Assembly: GCF_024753255.1 (NCBI RefSeq)
Contig: NZ_JANUHA010000005.1
Span: forward strand, 124,001-188,000
Reading direction: 5' to 3'
DNA from: Massilia agri
GTDB taxonomy: Bacteria; Pseudomonadota; Gammaproteobacteria; Burkholderiales; Burkholderiaceae_D
Length of the DNA: 64,000 nt
Each line of letters begins with the position of its first letter. Position 1 is the stretch's first letter. The translations under genes were made by a program, and so were the position numbers. Positions 8,488-15,685 of the stretch are shown here, piece by piece. The notes under the pieces are model-generated. The model worked only from the letters and a program-made list of their open reading frames with translations, was not told the DNA's origin and did no database searches.

Positions 8488-8600
8488 GAACGTCTGCTCC
8501 TGGCCGAACGCCGCCGTTGGAGCTCAGCATAGCAGGTCGTCAAGACTGAAAAATCCCGGACTGTCACAAAGGGCAGGACCCGAACAAAAACGGGCGTTCG
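8488..8600. repeat. Array repeat copy 4
   Basis: About 113 bp: left arm AACGTCTGCTCCTGGCCGAA, inner block GTTGGAGCTCAGCATAGCAG, then CCGGACTGTCAC, and right arm AAAAACGGGCGTTCG. Gaps are 26 bp to the start of the gene at 8078-8461 and 3 bp to the end of the gene at 8604-8957. Confidence 0.8.
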
Positions 8601-8603
8601 ATA

Positions 8604-8957
8604 TCAGCTCGATTCCGTTTTGCGGAGACGCATTCCCAAGAAAATTGCCGTATTCACCAGAGCGAAAAGGAGCAATAGAACAGCCGCGTACTTGCCCAAT
8701 GACGCAGTCGTTGCGTAGTAAAGCTGTAGAGGCAAACTGACTACTACTAACGCAATACATCCGGAAATCGATGCGGCGATTAGGCCCGTACGGCCGAATA
8801 CGGCACCAAGCACAAAGGCAGTGCCGCCTACAAAACCGCATATCGAGCCTACGGTCATGAGATCGTTTGATGCGTCGGGGCTAAACGCTTCACCGAACAT
8901 GACCGCGAGAGCAATGAATAGAAATCCTGAGATCGATGCGACAAGTTTTACAGCCAC
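8604..8957 (-). CDS. Small four-helix membrane protein, array gene 5
   Basis: A 117-residue hydrophobic protein with about four predicted membrane segments, around residues 5-25, 35-55, 62-80 and 88-108 (for example SGFLFIALAVMFGEAF and YAAVLLLLFALVNTAIF), and a short basic C-terminus RLRKTESS. It starts at GTG 8957 with a clear AAAGGAG ribosome-binding site 7 bases upstream, the best start signal in the array. No named family is recognised. By position it belongs to the same cassette series, 20 bp downstream of one repeat and 3 bp before the next. Confidence 0.65.
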   Translation of the reverse strand: MAVKLVASISGFLFIALAVMFGEAFSPDASNDLMTVGSICGFVGGTAFVLGAVFGRTGLIAASISGCIALVVVSLPLQLYYATTASLGKYAAVLLLLFALVNTAIFLGMRLRKTESS

Positions 8958-8976
8958 CTAGCGCTCCTTTCGTTTC

Positions 8977-9040
8977 ATTGTCCGCTTCTGGCCCATCTGG
9001 GCCGTTTAGCATAGGTAACCGCCGACCCAAAGCAGTCACT
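8977..9040. repeat. Array repeat copy 5, short form
   Basis: About 64 bp, missing the central block of the long copies but retaining both outer arms: ATTGTCCGCTTCTGGCCC at the left and GACCCAAAGCAGTCACT at the right, which are imperfect inverted repeats of each other. It lies 20 bp upstream of the gene at 8604-8957 and 30 bp after the small frame at 9070-9270. Confidence 0.65.
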
Positions 9041-9069
9041 TGGGACGTATGCGATCAGCGGCCGCAAGA

Positions 9070-9270
9070 TTAGCGCTTTACTCTGCCTGCACGAAATTCT
9101 ATTGACCCCTTGAACCTTAGTTTTCGGCAGTGATGACGCTCCATAGAGAAGGTCTCGCAATGCTCGAGAGCCGTAGCTTCTGTCCAGACTGGCCCACTGC
9201 TATCGTTGAAGCCCAACAGTCCGGTACCTGTTGCAGCTTGTTGAGTTCGATACCGAAAAGTGTAGGGCAT
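9070..9270 (-). CDS. Possible small protein, array gene 6
   Basis: An open frame of 66 residues from ATG 9270 (MPYTFRYRTQQAATGTGLLG) to 9070. It has no recognisable family, membrane span or signal. The reason to list it is position: same strand as the other array genes, with its 3-prime end 30 bp from a repeat, the same geometry as the other cassettes. There is no repeat on its upstream side, so it would be the right-hand edge of the array. It could equally be a decayed remnant or chance frame. Confidence 0.3.
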   Translation of the reverse strand: MPYTFRYRTQQAATGTGLLGFNDSSGPVWTEATALEHCETFSMERHHCRKLRFKGSIEFRAGRVKR

Positions 9271-9380
9271 TTTACGTCCCAATGGTCAACCCAATACTAA
9301 GCAGCACATTGTGCGCTTAATGGCATGCCGCCCCACCCCTGAGATTTCAGTCACGTCCATTGGGCATTTCCACTGACCGC

Positions 9381-9394
9381 ATGACAAATGTCAT
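9381..9394. promoter_or_regulatory. Dyad ATGACA-AA-TGTCAT, putative operator of the DesR-like regulator
   Basis: Two perfect 6-base arms separated by 2 bases lie 82 bp before the amidohydrolase start, followed by an AT-rich stretch (CTTAATTTAAT) that could be the -10 region. NarL/DesR-type regulators bind short dyads of this kind, and the downstream cluster encodes such a regulator, so autoregulation is a reasonable inference. Confidence 0.35.
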
Positions 9395-9475
9395 CTTAAT
9401 TTAATGGCGCCTGCGTCTACAGCCGCCATCGTGTTTTTCGCATACTGGCTTCACACTAATCCATGCGAGGAACAC

Positions 9476-11293
9476 ATGAAGGTTATCGTCCTGAAAGCAG
9501 TCGCCGCCGCCGCCGTCCTCCTGATGGCCGCTTCTTCCCACGCCGCTCCGACCCTGGTCCGGGACGCGCGCGTCTTCGACGGCGAGCGCGTGCACGAACG
9601 CCGCTCGGTCCTGTTCGACGGGGCCGTCATCGTCGATGCCGATTTCCGCGGCGCCCCGCCGGCAGGCGCCCGCATCGTCGACGGCGCCGGGCGTACCTTG
9701 CTGCCGGGTTTGATCGATGCGCACGTCCACGCCTTCCGCTACCTGGAGCTGCCGCTGCTGTTCGGCGTCACCACCCAGGTCGACATGTTCAACAGCGTGC
9801 AGATCATGCAGGAGCTCAAGACCGCCATGACCGCCGGGAAGAATGGCGGGCGCGCCGACATGTTCTCGGCCGGCACCCTGGCGACGGCGAAAGGCGGCCA
9901 TGGCACCCAGTTCGGCATGCCGATTCCGACGCTGGCCACGCCGGGCGAGGCCCAGGCCTTCGTCGACGCGCGCATCGCCGAAGGCTCGCACTTCATCAAG
10001 ATCGCCTGGGAGGAGGGACATGGCGCGCATCGCATGAACAGCCTCGACGCCGCCACCGTCACGGCATTGATCGAGGCCGCGCACCGGCGCGGCAAGCTGG
10101 CCGTGGTGCACATCAGCACCCTGGCGCATGCGCGTGCGGCGCTCGAGATGGGCGCGGACGGGCTGGTCCACCTCTTCATCGGCAAGGACATCGCCGCCGC
10201 GGACGCCGATGCGCTGGCGCGGCTGGCCAAGGCCAAGCGCGCCTTCGTGATTCCGACCTGGGTGGTCCTGGAAAGCATGGCGGGCGTGAAGACGGACGGT
10301 GTGCTGTCCGATCCTGCGCTTGCCGGCCTGCTGGACCGCGAGCAGCGGCAGTCGCTGCGCGCCAGCTACGGGCAGTCGCCGATGCCGGAGCAGCTGGTGG
10401 CGCCGAAGGCGGTCATCGCGGCCATGCACCGTGCCGGCGTGCCGGTGCTGGCCGGGACCGATGCCGGCAATGCGGGCACCCAGTATGGCATCAGCATGCA
10501 CCAGGAACTCGCGGCGCTGGTAGCGGCCGGAATGCGCCCCGGCGAGGCGCTGGCCGCCGCCACGAGCGCGCCAGCCAGGGCTTTCGGGCTCGGCAAGCGC
10601 GGAAGAGTCGCAAGCGGCTACAAGGCCGACCTGGTGCTGGTGGAGGGGAACCCGCTGGTCGATATCGCCAGCACGCGGCGCATCGTCGAGGTGTGGAAAG
10701 ACGGCGAGAGCACCGAGCCGCTCCGTGTGCGCCAGCGCGAACGGGTAGCCCGGGAAAACGCGGAGCCGGGCATGGCGCCTGTGACACTGCCGGCGGACGG
10801 GCGCATCAGCCTGTTCACGAAGGAGAAGCTCGCCAGCCCCTTCGGCATGGGCTGGAGCCCGACCCACGATGGCATGATGGGCGGCGCCTCGAGCGCGACG
10901 CTGGAGCTGCTGCCCCTTGACGCCGGAGCGCCGGCGGCGCTGGCGGTGCGTGCGCGCGTCGTGAAGGCGAACTTCCCCTATCCATGGGCCGGCCTGGCCT
11001 TCGGACCGGGCGCGCAGCCCATGCAGCCGGCCAACCTCAGCGCGGTCAAGACGATCGCGTTCCGCGTGCGCGGCGACGGCCAGCGCTATGCCCTCAGCAT
11101 GATGTCGCGCGGCGTGACGATCCCCGCCACCGTCCACTTCATCGCCGGTCCTGAATGGAAGGAAGTGTCGGTGCCGCTGTCGAGGTTCCCCGGCATCGAT
11201 CCGGCCTTGCTCACCATGATAGGATTCAATGCCGGTCCCGAACCCGGCGACTACCGCTTCGAGATCGCCGACGTGCGCCTGCTCGACAAGTAA
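9476..11293 (+). CDS. Secreted amidohydrolase with C-terminal CIA30-type domain
   Basis: A 605-residue protein from ATG 9476, chosen because GCGAGGAACAC precedes it and a signal peptide follows (MKVIVLKAVAAAAVLLMAAS, cleavage near SHA-AP). The amidohydrolase barrel covers about residues 25-420: metal ligands in GLIDAHVHAF, Lys in FIKIAWEEGH, His in VVHISTLAHA and GLVHLF, Asp in LAGTDAGN, then the return strand RVASGYKADLVLVEGNP. From about residue 450 a beta-rich segment (ISLFTKEKLASPFGMGWSP, DGMMGGASSATLEL, IAFRVRGDGQRYALSM) resembles the CIA30/NDUFAF1 domain. Substrate unknown. The gene is followed after 29 bp by a sensor kinase and its regulator. Confidence 0.85.
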   Translation: MKVIVLKAVAAAAVLLMAASSHAAPTLVRDARVFDGERVHERRSVLFDGAVIVDADFRGAPPAGARIVDGAGRTLLPGLIDAHVHAFRYLELPLLFGVTTQVDMFNSVQIMQELKTAMTAGKNGGRADMFSAGTLATAKGGHGTQFGMPIPTLATPGEAQAFVDARIAEGSHFIKIAWEEGHGAHRMNSLDAATVTALIEAAHRRGKLAVVHISTLAHARAALEMGADGLVHLFIGKDIAAADADALARLAKAKRAFVIPTWVVLESMAGVKTDGVLSDPALAGLLDREQRQSLRASYGQSPMPEQLVAPKAVIAAMHRAGVPVLAGTDAGNAGTQYGISMHQELAALVAAGMRPGEALAAATSAPARAFGLGKRGRVASGYKADLVLVEGNPLVDIASTRRIVEVWKDGESTEPLRVRQRERVARENAEPGMAPVTLPADGRISLFTKEKLASPFGMGWSPTHDGMMGGASSATLELLPLDAGAPAALAVRARVVKANFPYPWAGLAFGPGAQPMQPANLSAVKTIAFRVRGDGQRYALSMMSRGVTIPATVHFIAGPEWKEVSVPLSRFPGIDPALLTMIGFNAGPEPGDYRFEIADVRLLDK

Positions 11294-11322
11294 GCCGGTC
11301 TTCCATTCGGATTGAGAGAGCG

Positions 11323-12432
11323 ATGAACAGGATCAGGGACATCCTGGCGGGGCCGTGGCTTCCGCCGGAACAGGGCAGGATGCCGTACTTCTGGCTGCTG
11401 AGCCTCGGCTACATGGGCTGGAAGTACGCCTACGTCGCACCTTCTCCGCTGGAAGCGGCCATGCTGGCGCTCACACTCCTGGTATTCCTGCCACTGTATT
11501 TTGCGAGCTACCGGGCGCGCGGCTGGCGGTCGGTCGGCTGCATGCTGGCAGGCTGCCTGCTGGGTGCGGCCTGGGTAAGCTGGAATCCGGGTGCGGCGGT
11601 TTTCTTCATCTTCGCCTGCGCGATGGCGGCCGGCATCACACGCATGAAGCATGCGATGCTCGCGATCGGCGGCGTGGTCGTGCTGGCGCTGCTGGCCTCC
11701 CTGCAGGTCGGCGGCAATATGCAATTCACCTTCCTGATGCCGATCCTGTGCGTGAGCCTGCCGGTGGGTCTCGGCGCCGTCATGGACGCGCGCCTGCGCC
11801 GCTCGCGCCAGGAATTGCTGCGCAAGCAGGAAGAGGTCGAGCACCTGGCCACCATCGCCGAGCGCGAACGCATCTCGCGCGACCTGCACGATCTGTTGGG
11901 GCACTCGCTGTCGCTGATCGCCCTGAAGGCGGAACTGGCGCGCAAACTCGTGCACCGTGACGCCGACGCCTGCGCGAGCGAAATCGCCGACATCGAACGT
12001 AGCGCGCGCCAGGCCCTGGCCGAAGTGCGCGCCGCCGTCAGCGGCTATCGCGAGAGTGGCCTGGCCCACGCCCTGGCCAGCGCGCGCGCCAGCCTGGCCG
12101 CGGCCGACGTGGCCTTCGAGGAGCAGGTCGAACGCTTCGCGCTGGCGCCGGCCGCCGAGAACGTGGTGGCGCTGGCGCTGCGCGAGGCCGTCACCAACGT
12201 CGTGCGGCATGCGGACGCAAAGCGCTGCAGCGTGTCCCTGGCGCTGGAACACGGCGTGGCCGTGCTGCGCATCGCCGACGATGGCCGGGCGCGCAACAGC
12301 GCCGACCTCAAGCACGGCAACGGCTTGACGGGCATGCGCGAGCGGGTGGCATCGGTCGGCGGCCGGCTGGCGCTGCGCGCAGGCGCCGGCCTCGAACTCG
12401 AACTGCGCATTCCACTCGGGGCCACCGCATGA
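11323..12432 (+). CDS. DesK/NarX-type sensor histidine kinase
   Basis: A 369-residue membrane kinase starting at ATG 11323 behind TTGAGAGAGCG. About five transmembrane segments fill residues 20-155, with no large periplasmic domain, as in DesK-like kinases that sense the membrane. The HisKA_3 phospho-acceptor motif RERISRDLHDLLGHSLS puts the His at residue 189. The HATPase region shows REAVTNVVRHADA (N box), LRIADDGRA (G1) and GNGLTGMRERV. It overlaps the response regulator by 4 bp (ATGA), so the two are translationally coupled. The signal it senses is not known. Confidence 0.9.
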   Translation: MNRIRDILAGPWLPPEQGRMPYFWLLSLGYMGWKYAYVAPSPLEAAMLALTLLVFLPLYFASYRARGWRSVGCMLAGCLLGAAWVSWNPGAAVFFIFACAMAAGITRMKHAMLAIGGVVVLALLASLQVGGNMQFTFLMPILCVSLPVGLGAVMDARLRRSRQELLRKQEEVEHLATIAERERISRDLHDLLGHSLSLIALKAELARKLVHRDADACASEIADIERSARQALAEVRAAVSGYRESGLAHALASARASLAAADVAFEEQVERFALAPAAENVVALALREAVTNVVRHADAKRCSVSLALEHGVAVLRIADDGRARNSADLKHGNGLTGMRERVASVGGRLALRAGAGLELELRIPLGATA

Positions 12433-13034
12433 TCCGTATCCTCCTGGCTGAAGACCAGACCCTCGTCCTGGGCGCCCTGGCCGCGCTGCTGCGGCTCGAG
12501 CCCGACTTCGAGGTCGTGGGCACCGCCACCAACGGCCGCGAGGCGCTCGCCCTGTGTGCGAGCCTGGCGCCGGACATCGTCCTGACCGACATCGAGATGC
12601 CCCTGATGACGGGCCTGGAACTGGCGGCCCGGCTGAAGGAAGAGCGTTCGCCGGCGAAGGTGGTCGTGGTGACGACCTTCGGGCGCAGCGGCTACCTGCG
12701 GCGGGCCCTGGAGGCGGGCGTGCGTGGCTACCTGCTCAAGGATGCGCCGGTGGATGCGTTGGCCGCGGCGATCCGCGCCGTGCACGGTGGCGGCAGGGCG
12801 ATCGCGCCCGAACTGGCCATGGAAAGCTGGAGCGGCGGCGCGGACCCGCTCACGGAACGCGAGCGCCAGGTGCTGCGCCTGGCAGGCGAGGGCCGCGCCA
12901 GCGCCGAGATCGCGCGCCAGGTGCACCTGTCCGAGGGCACGGTGCGCAACTACCTGTCCGAGGCTATCAGCAAATTGGGTGCCGGCAACCGCGTCGAAGC
13001 CTACCGCATGGCGCGCGACGCCGGCTGGCTGTAG
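12429..13034 (+). CDS. NarL/DesR-family response regulator
   Basis: A 201-residue two-domain regulator. The receiver domain (1-120) has the acidic pair in LLAEDQT, the phospho-acceptor D54 in IVLTDIEMPLM, Thr in VVVTTFGRSG and Lys in GYLLKDAP. The LuxR-type helix-turn-helix (about 140-200) reads LTERERQVLRLAGEG, IARQVHLSEGTVRNYLSEAI. It partners the overlapping kinase. Its last 34 bp overlap the 3-prime end of a convergent minus-strand membrane gene, an unusual arrangement. Confidence 0.92.
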   Translation: MIRILLAEDQTLVLGALAALLRLEPDFEVVGTATNGREALALCASLAPDIVLTDIEMPLMTGLELAARLKEERSPAKVVVVTTFGRSGYLRRALEAGVRGYLLKDAPVDALAAAIRAVHGGGRAIAPELAMESWSGGADPLTERERQVLRLAGEGRASAEIARQVHLSEGTVRNYLSEAISKLGAGNRVEAYRMARDAGWL

Positions 13035-13459
13035 TCCTTGGCCTGGCGCGGCTTCGGCGTGTGCATCAGCGGGTAGATGAAGGTCATGTAGAGCACCAGC
13101 GTGAAGGCCAGCAGGAAGCCGCAGATGCGCATCAGGGTCGGGCTGCTGACCCCATGCCAGACCACGGTGGCGCTGGCCGCGAAGGGCATCATCATCAGGA
13201 GCGCCGCCAGCGAACGCAGCTCCGGCGAGCGCCGCATGCGGTGCCCGGCCAGCCCGATCACGAAGTACCCCCCGGCCGCCAGCAGCATCCCGCCCAGCAT
13301 GACGAAAGGCTCGGCCATGTCCGGCACCACGTGGGCGATGGAGCGCAGCAGCAGGGGCGGATGGATGAGCGCCAGCACGCCCGCAAACAGGCTGAACAGG
13401 CGGAGATAACGCAAGGCACGCCCCCGCACGACGGGCCGCGCCGGATTCGGAACGCTCAT
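13001..13459 (-). CDS. Hypothetical four-helix membrane protein, paralog 1
   Basis: A 152-residue hydrophobic protein starting at ATG 13459 (MSVPNPARPVVRGRALRYL) with about four membrane spans. Key segments are LRLFSLFAGVLALIHPPLLL, MLGGMLLAAGGYFVIGLAGHR and LLAFTLVLYMTFIYPLM. It is clearly related to the product of 13724-14188: both have a GHRxRxSPxLR loop after the second span and a YPLxxxP end. The family is not recognised by name. Its 3-prime end overlaps the response-regulator gene by 34 bp on the opposite strand. The frame is open further upstream, but the ATG at 13459 gives the better fit to the paralog. Confidence 0.65.
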   Translation of the reverse strand: MSVPNPARPVVRGRALRYLRLFSLFAGVLALIHPPLLLRSIAHVVPDMAEPFVMLGGMLLAAGGYFVIGLAGHRMRRSPELRSLAALLMMMPFAASATVVWHGVSSPTLMRICGFLLAFTLVLYMTFIYPLMHTPKPRQAKDYSQPASRAMR

Positions 13460-13514
13460 CGGTACGCTAACGATCCAGGCTGGACATGTCCCGACAATAG
13501 CACACCACACCCCC

Positions 13515-13636
13515 AATGAGGGTCAGAGTTGAATTGTTTGCCAATATCCTTTGCGATCTGTCCTTCGATCACAAAACATGGCCTCAGCTCAGCTGACGTG
13601 AAGTTCTTGGCGAATAATTCGACTCTGACCCTCATT
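13515..13636. repeat. REP-like hairpin element 1 (AATGAGGGTCAGAGT type)
   Basis: A 122-bp stretch bounded by AATGAGGGTCAGAGTTGAATT and its inverted counterpart AATTCGACTCTGACCCTCATT; the termini match apart from one base. The inner flanks TTTGCCAATATC and TTGGCGAATA extend the pairing. The sequence type GGGTCAGAGTCGAATT is familiar from REP-associated tyrosine transposase (RAYT) contexts in proteobacteria, but no transposase is in this region. Confidence 0.75.
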
Positions 13637-13663
13637 AGTTTTGCCTCGCTTGCCGGGGAGAAA

Positions 13664-13785
13664 AATGAGGGTCAGAGTCGAATTGTTGGGTACGGTCTTC
13701 CGATCAATTGGTCAGGATAAGGATTAATTGCGCGGTGCGCCTTGGTGGTGGGATATTGGCAAATAATTCGACTCTGCCCCCAATT
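13664..13785. repeat. REP-like hairpin element 2 (same termini, different core)
   Basis: A second element of exactly the same length (122 bp), 27 bp after the first. Ends: AATGAGGGTCAGAGTCGAATT and AATTCGACTCTGCCCCCAATT. The interior is unrelated to that of element 1 except near the arms. The right arm runs into the 3-prime coding end of the membrane gene at 13724-14188. Confidence 0.75.
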
Positions 13786-14188
13786 GGCGGCGGTGCAGGC
13801 GGACTTCGCGGGCGCGGATGCGGCGGGGGCTGGGGCCGCGCAGCAGGGGATAGGCGAGGATGGCCGAGACGATCAGGGTGAAGCCGAGCAGCAGGCCGCT
13901 CAGCCACAGGGCGGGTGGGGTGGCGCTGCGCCACAGGGCGGCGGCGCCGGCCAGGAAGGGGGCGCACAGCAGCAGGGCGCACAGGCGGCGCAGGGCCGGG
14001 GAGTGGCGGATGCGGTGGCCGGTCAGGGCGATATGGAAGAAGCTCGCGGCGGCCAGCAGCAGCGCGATCAGCATCCCGGCGGCCGGGGCCAGCTCATTCG
14101 ACGATGCGCCCGTCGGGTAGAGCATGGCTGGCGGCGCGAGCAGCACGAGGAAGCCGGCCAGCAGACAGGCAAGACGCAGGTAAAGCAC
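13724..14188 (-). CDS. Hypothetical four-helix membrane protein, paralog 2
   Basis: A 154-residue membrane protein related to the product of 13001-13459: LACLLAGFLVLLAPPAMLYP, ALTGHRIRHSPALRRLCALL and LLLGFTLIVSAILAYPLLRG align with the paralog. The start is set at GTG 14188 because a perfect AAGGAGG lies 8 bases upstream; the longer frame to 14209 would place that site inside the gene. The last residues (about SNYLPISHHQGAPRN) are encoded by the REP-like element, so the natural C-terminus has been replaced or extended. Function unknown. Confidence 0.65.
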   Translation of the reverse strand: MLYLRLACLLAGFLVLLAPPAMLYPTGASSNELAPAAGMLIALLLAAASFFHIALTGHRIRHSPALRRLCALLLCAPFLAGAAALWRSATPPALWLSGLLLGFTLIVSAILAYPLLRGPSPRRIRAREVRLHRRQLGAESNYLPISHHQGAPRN

Positions 14189-14278
14189 GGGGACTTCCTC
14201 CTTACGCAAGGGGTTGACTCAGCAGTAAGGAGTGACGATATCGGAATGACAAGTTTCTTGTCGCGCAATTGAACGCGC

Positions 14279-14620
14279 TCAGTGGCCGACGCTTTTAGAG
14301 AACAGGTTGATGACCGCGACACCGGCGATGATCAGGCCCAGCCCGAGGATCGCGGGCAGGTCGAGGCGCTGCGCGTAGACCACCCAGCTGATCGCGGAAA
14401 TCAGGACGATGCCGACTCCGGACCAGATCGCGTAGGCGATCCCCGTGGGCAGCACGCGCAGGCTGAAGGTCAGCAGGTAGAAGGAGAGGGCGTAGCAGCC
14501 CACGGTGAGCAGGCTGGGCCAGGGACGGGTGAAGCTGTCGGACGCCTTGAGCGCGGTGGTGCCGATCACTTCGGCGCCGATGGCGAAGGCGAGATAAAGG
14601 TAGGCTTGGGTCTGGGTCAT
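14279..14620 (-). CDS. Small multidrug resistance (SMR) family transporter
   Basis: A 113-residue protein with four membrane helices, starting at ATG 14620 (MTQTQAYLYLAFAIGAEVIG). The essential Glu is in the first helix (FAIGAEVIGTTALKAS), as in EmrE Glu14, followed by GCYALSFYLLTFSLRVLPTG and AYAIWSGVGIVLI. These identify an EmrE-type SMR protein, a proton-coupled exporter of cationic or quaternary-ammonium compounds that works as an antiparallel dimer. Substrate range cannot be predicted. It is a single gene downstream of the VOC protein on the same strand. Confidence 0.92.
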   Translation of the reverse strand: MTQTQAYLYLAFAIGAEVIGTTALKASDSFTRPWPSLLTVGCYALSFYLLTFSLRVLPTGIAYAIWSGVGIVLISAISWVVYAQRLDLPAILGLGLIIAGVAVINLFSKSVGH

Positions 14621-14651
14621 GCTCCCATGATACAGGCGCACGCCGGCGGAT

Positions 14652-15020
14652 TCATCCCTCGGGCAGGGCGTGCCCGATCATGATGCGGTGGCCGTCGACG
14701 GTGCGCAGGCCGAACTCGCGCATGCCCCAGGGCTCGGTGGCGAGCGGCTTGGTGATCTCGGCGCCGCAGGCCGCGGCGCGGGCATGCCAGGCGTCGGCGT
14801 TGTCGACTTCGAGGTAGGCGAACCAGCTGTGGTCGCCCAGCTGGGCCGCCGGGAGGGCGTCGGGACAGGCGCCCGCCATGATGCGGCAGCCGTCGCGCTC
14901 GAACATGCGCCAGCCCGGGTCGCCCATCTCGTGGATGGTGAAACCCAGCACGTCGCGGTAGAAGCCTGCCGAGCGATCGAGGTCGGGGACGGCCAGCACA
15001 AACATATGCTTGTGGATCAT
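14652..15020 (-). CDS. VOC (glyoxalase/bleomycin resistance) family protein
   Basis: A 122-residue single-module vicinal-oxygen-chelate protein. It opens MIHKHMFVLAVPDLDRSAGF with YRDVLGF, the classic first beta-alpha-beta unit, and ends FGLRTVDGHRIMIGHALPEG. Possible metal ligands are His5 and a late Glu/His set. The family includes glyoxalases, dioxygenases and antibiotic-binding proteins, and the specific role is not clear from sequence. It is 19 bp downstream of the DUF2147 gene on the same strand and could be cotranscribed with it. Confidence 0.85.
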   Translation of the reverse strand: MIHKHMFVLAVPDLDRSAGFYRDVLGFTIHEMGDPGWRMFERDGCRIMAGACPDALPAAQLGDHSWFAYLEVDNADAWHARAAACGAEITKPLATEPWGMREFGLRTVDGHRIMIGHALPEG

Positions 15021-15039
15021 GGCTGCCGTCCCCCCGTGC

Positions 15040-15489
15040 TTACTGTTCGCGGACCCAGGTCTGGGAACGGCCGAACATCGGCGCGCCGATGTAGCCGCGC
15101 ACTTCGAGCTTGCTGCCGTTGTCCTTCAGGGTCGCCTTGCTCTTGTAGGTCTTGCCCTTGGCCGGGTCGAGGATCTCGCCGCCGGTGTACTCGTTGCCGT
15201 CCTTCTTCAGGCCCCACAGGATGGTCATGCCGATGATCGGCTGGTCCTTGCGCGCGCCTTCGCAGGAGGTGCATTTCGGGTTCTGGTCCTGGTCCGCTGG
15301 GCGGAACAGCTTCTCGATCTTGCCGGTCAGGGCGCCGCCTTCCTCGGTGATGCGCACCAGCGACTTCGGTTTCCCGGTCTCGTCGTCGATCGTTTTCCAC
15401 ACGCCCACCGGCGAGGCGTTCTGCGCCATCGCCACCAGGGGCATCGCAAGCATCGTGGCAATCAGGGCAGCCTTCTTCAAGTGTCGCAT
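15040..15489 (-). CDS. Exported DUF2147 family protein
   Basis: A 149-residue protein with a signal peptide (MRHLKKAALIATMLAMPLVAMA-QN) and the DUF2147 fold: SPVGVWKTIDDETGKPKSLV near the mature start, a central CTSCEGARKDQPIIGMTILW and the C-terminal YIGAPMFGRSQTWVREQ. DUF2147 proteins are small periplasmic beta-barrels of lipocalin-like type with no firmly assigned function. The two Cys residues in the CTSC loop could form a disulfide or bind metal. It stands upstream of the VOC gene on the minus strand. Confidence 0.88.
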   Translation of the reverse strand: MRHLKKAALIATMLAMPLVAMAQNASPVGVWKTIDDETGKPKSLVRITEEGGALTGKIEKLFRPADQDQNPKCTSCEGARKDQPIIGMTILWGLKKDGNEYTGGEILDPAKGKTYKSKATLKDNGSKLEVRGYIGAPMFGRSQTWVREQ

Positions 15490-15685
15490 CTTGGGTCTCC
15501 AGAATCGTTATTGGTATGGCAGAGTGTAGCAAACCCTTCCCGCCAAGTGGACGGCGGAATCCGAGGACTTCTTCCAATCCGGGATCGCTCCATGGGCTGG
15601 TCATCTTGACAATCCTGCGTCACTCTGATGACATGTTGCCGATTTTTATGTCGATACCTTTTCCCTTTTATAGAGGTAACACCCA

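Noticed and set aside
7091-9040. Array repeats as classical integron attC sites
   Set aside because: The outer arms end in GTCCGCTT/AAGCGGAC-like sequence, not in the 7-bp GTTRRRY and RYYYAAC cores, and no integron integrase is in the window. Only the general layout resembles an integron.
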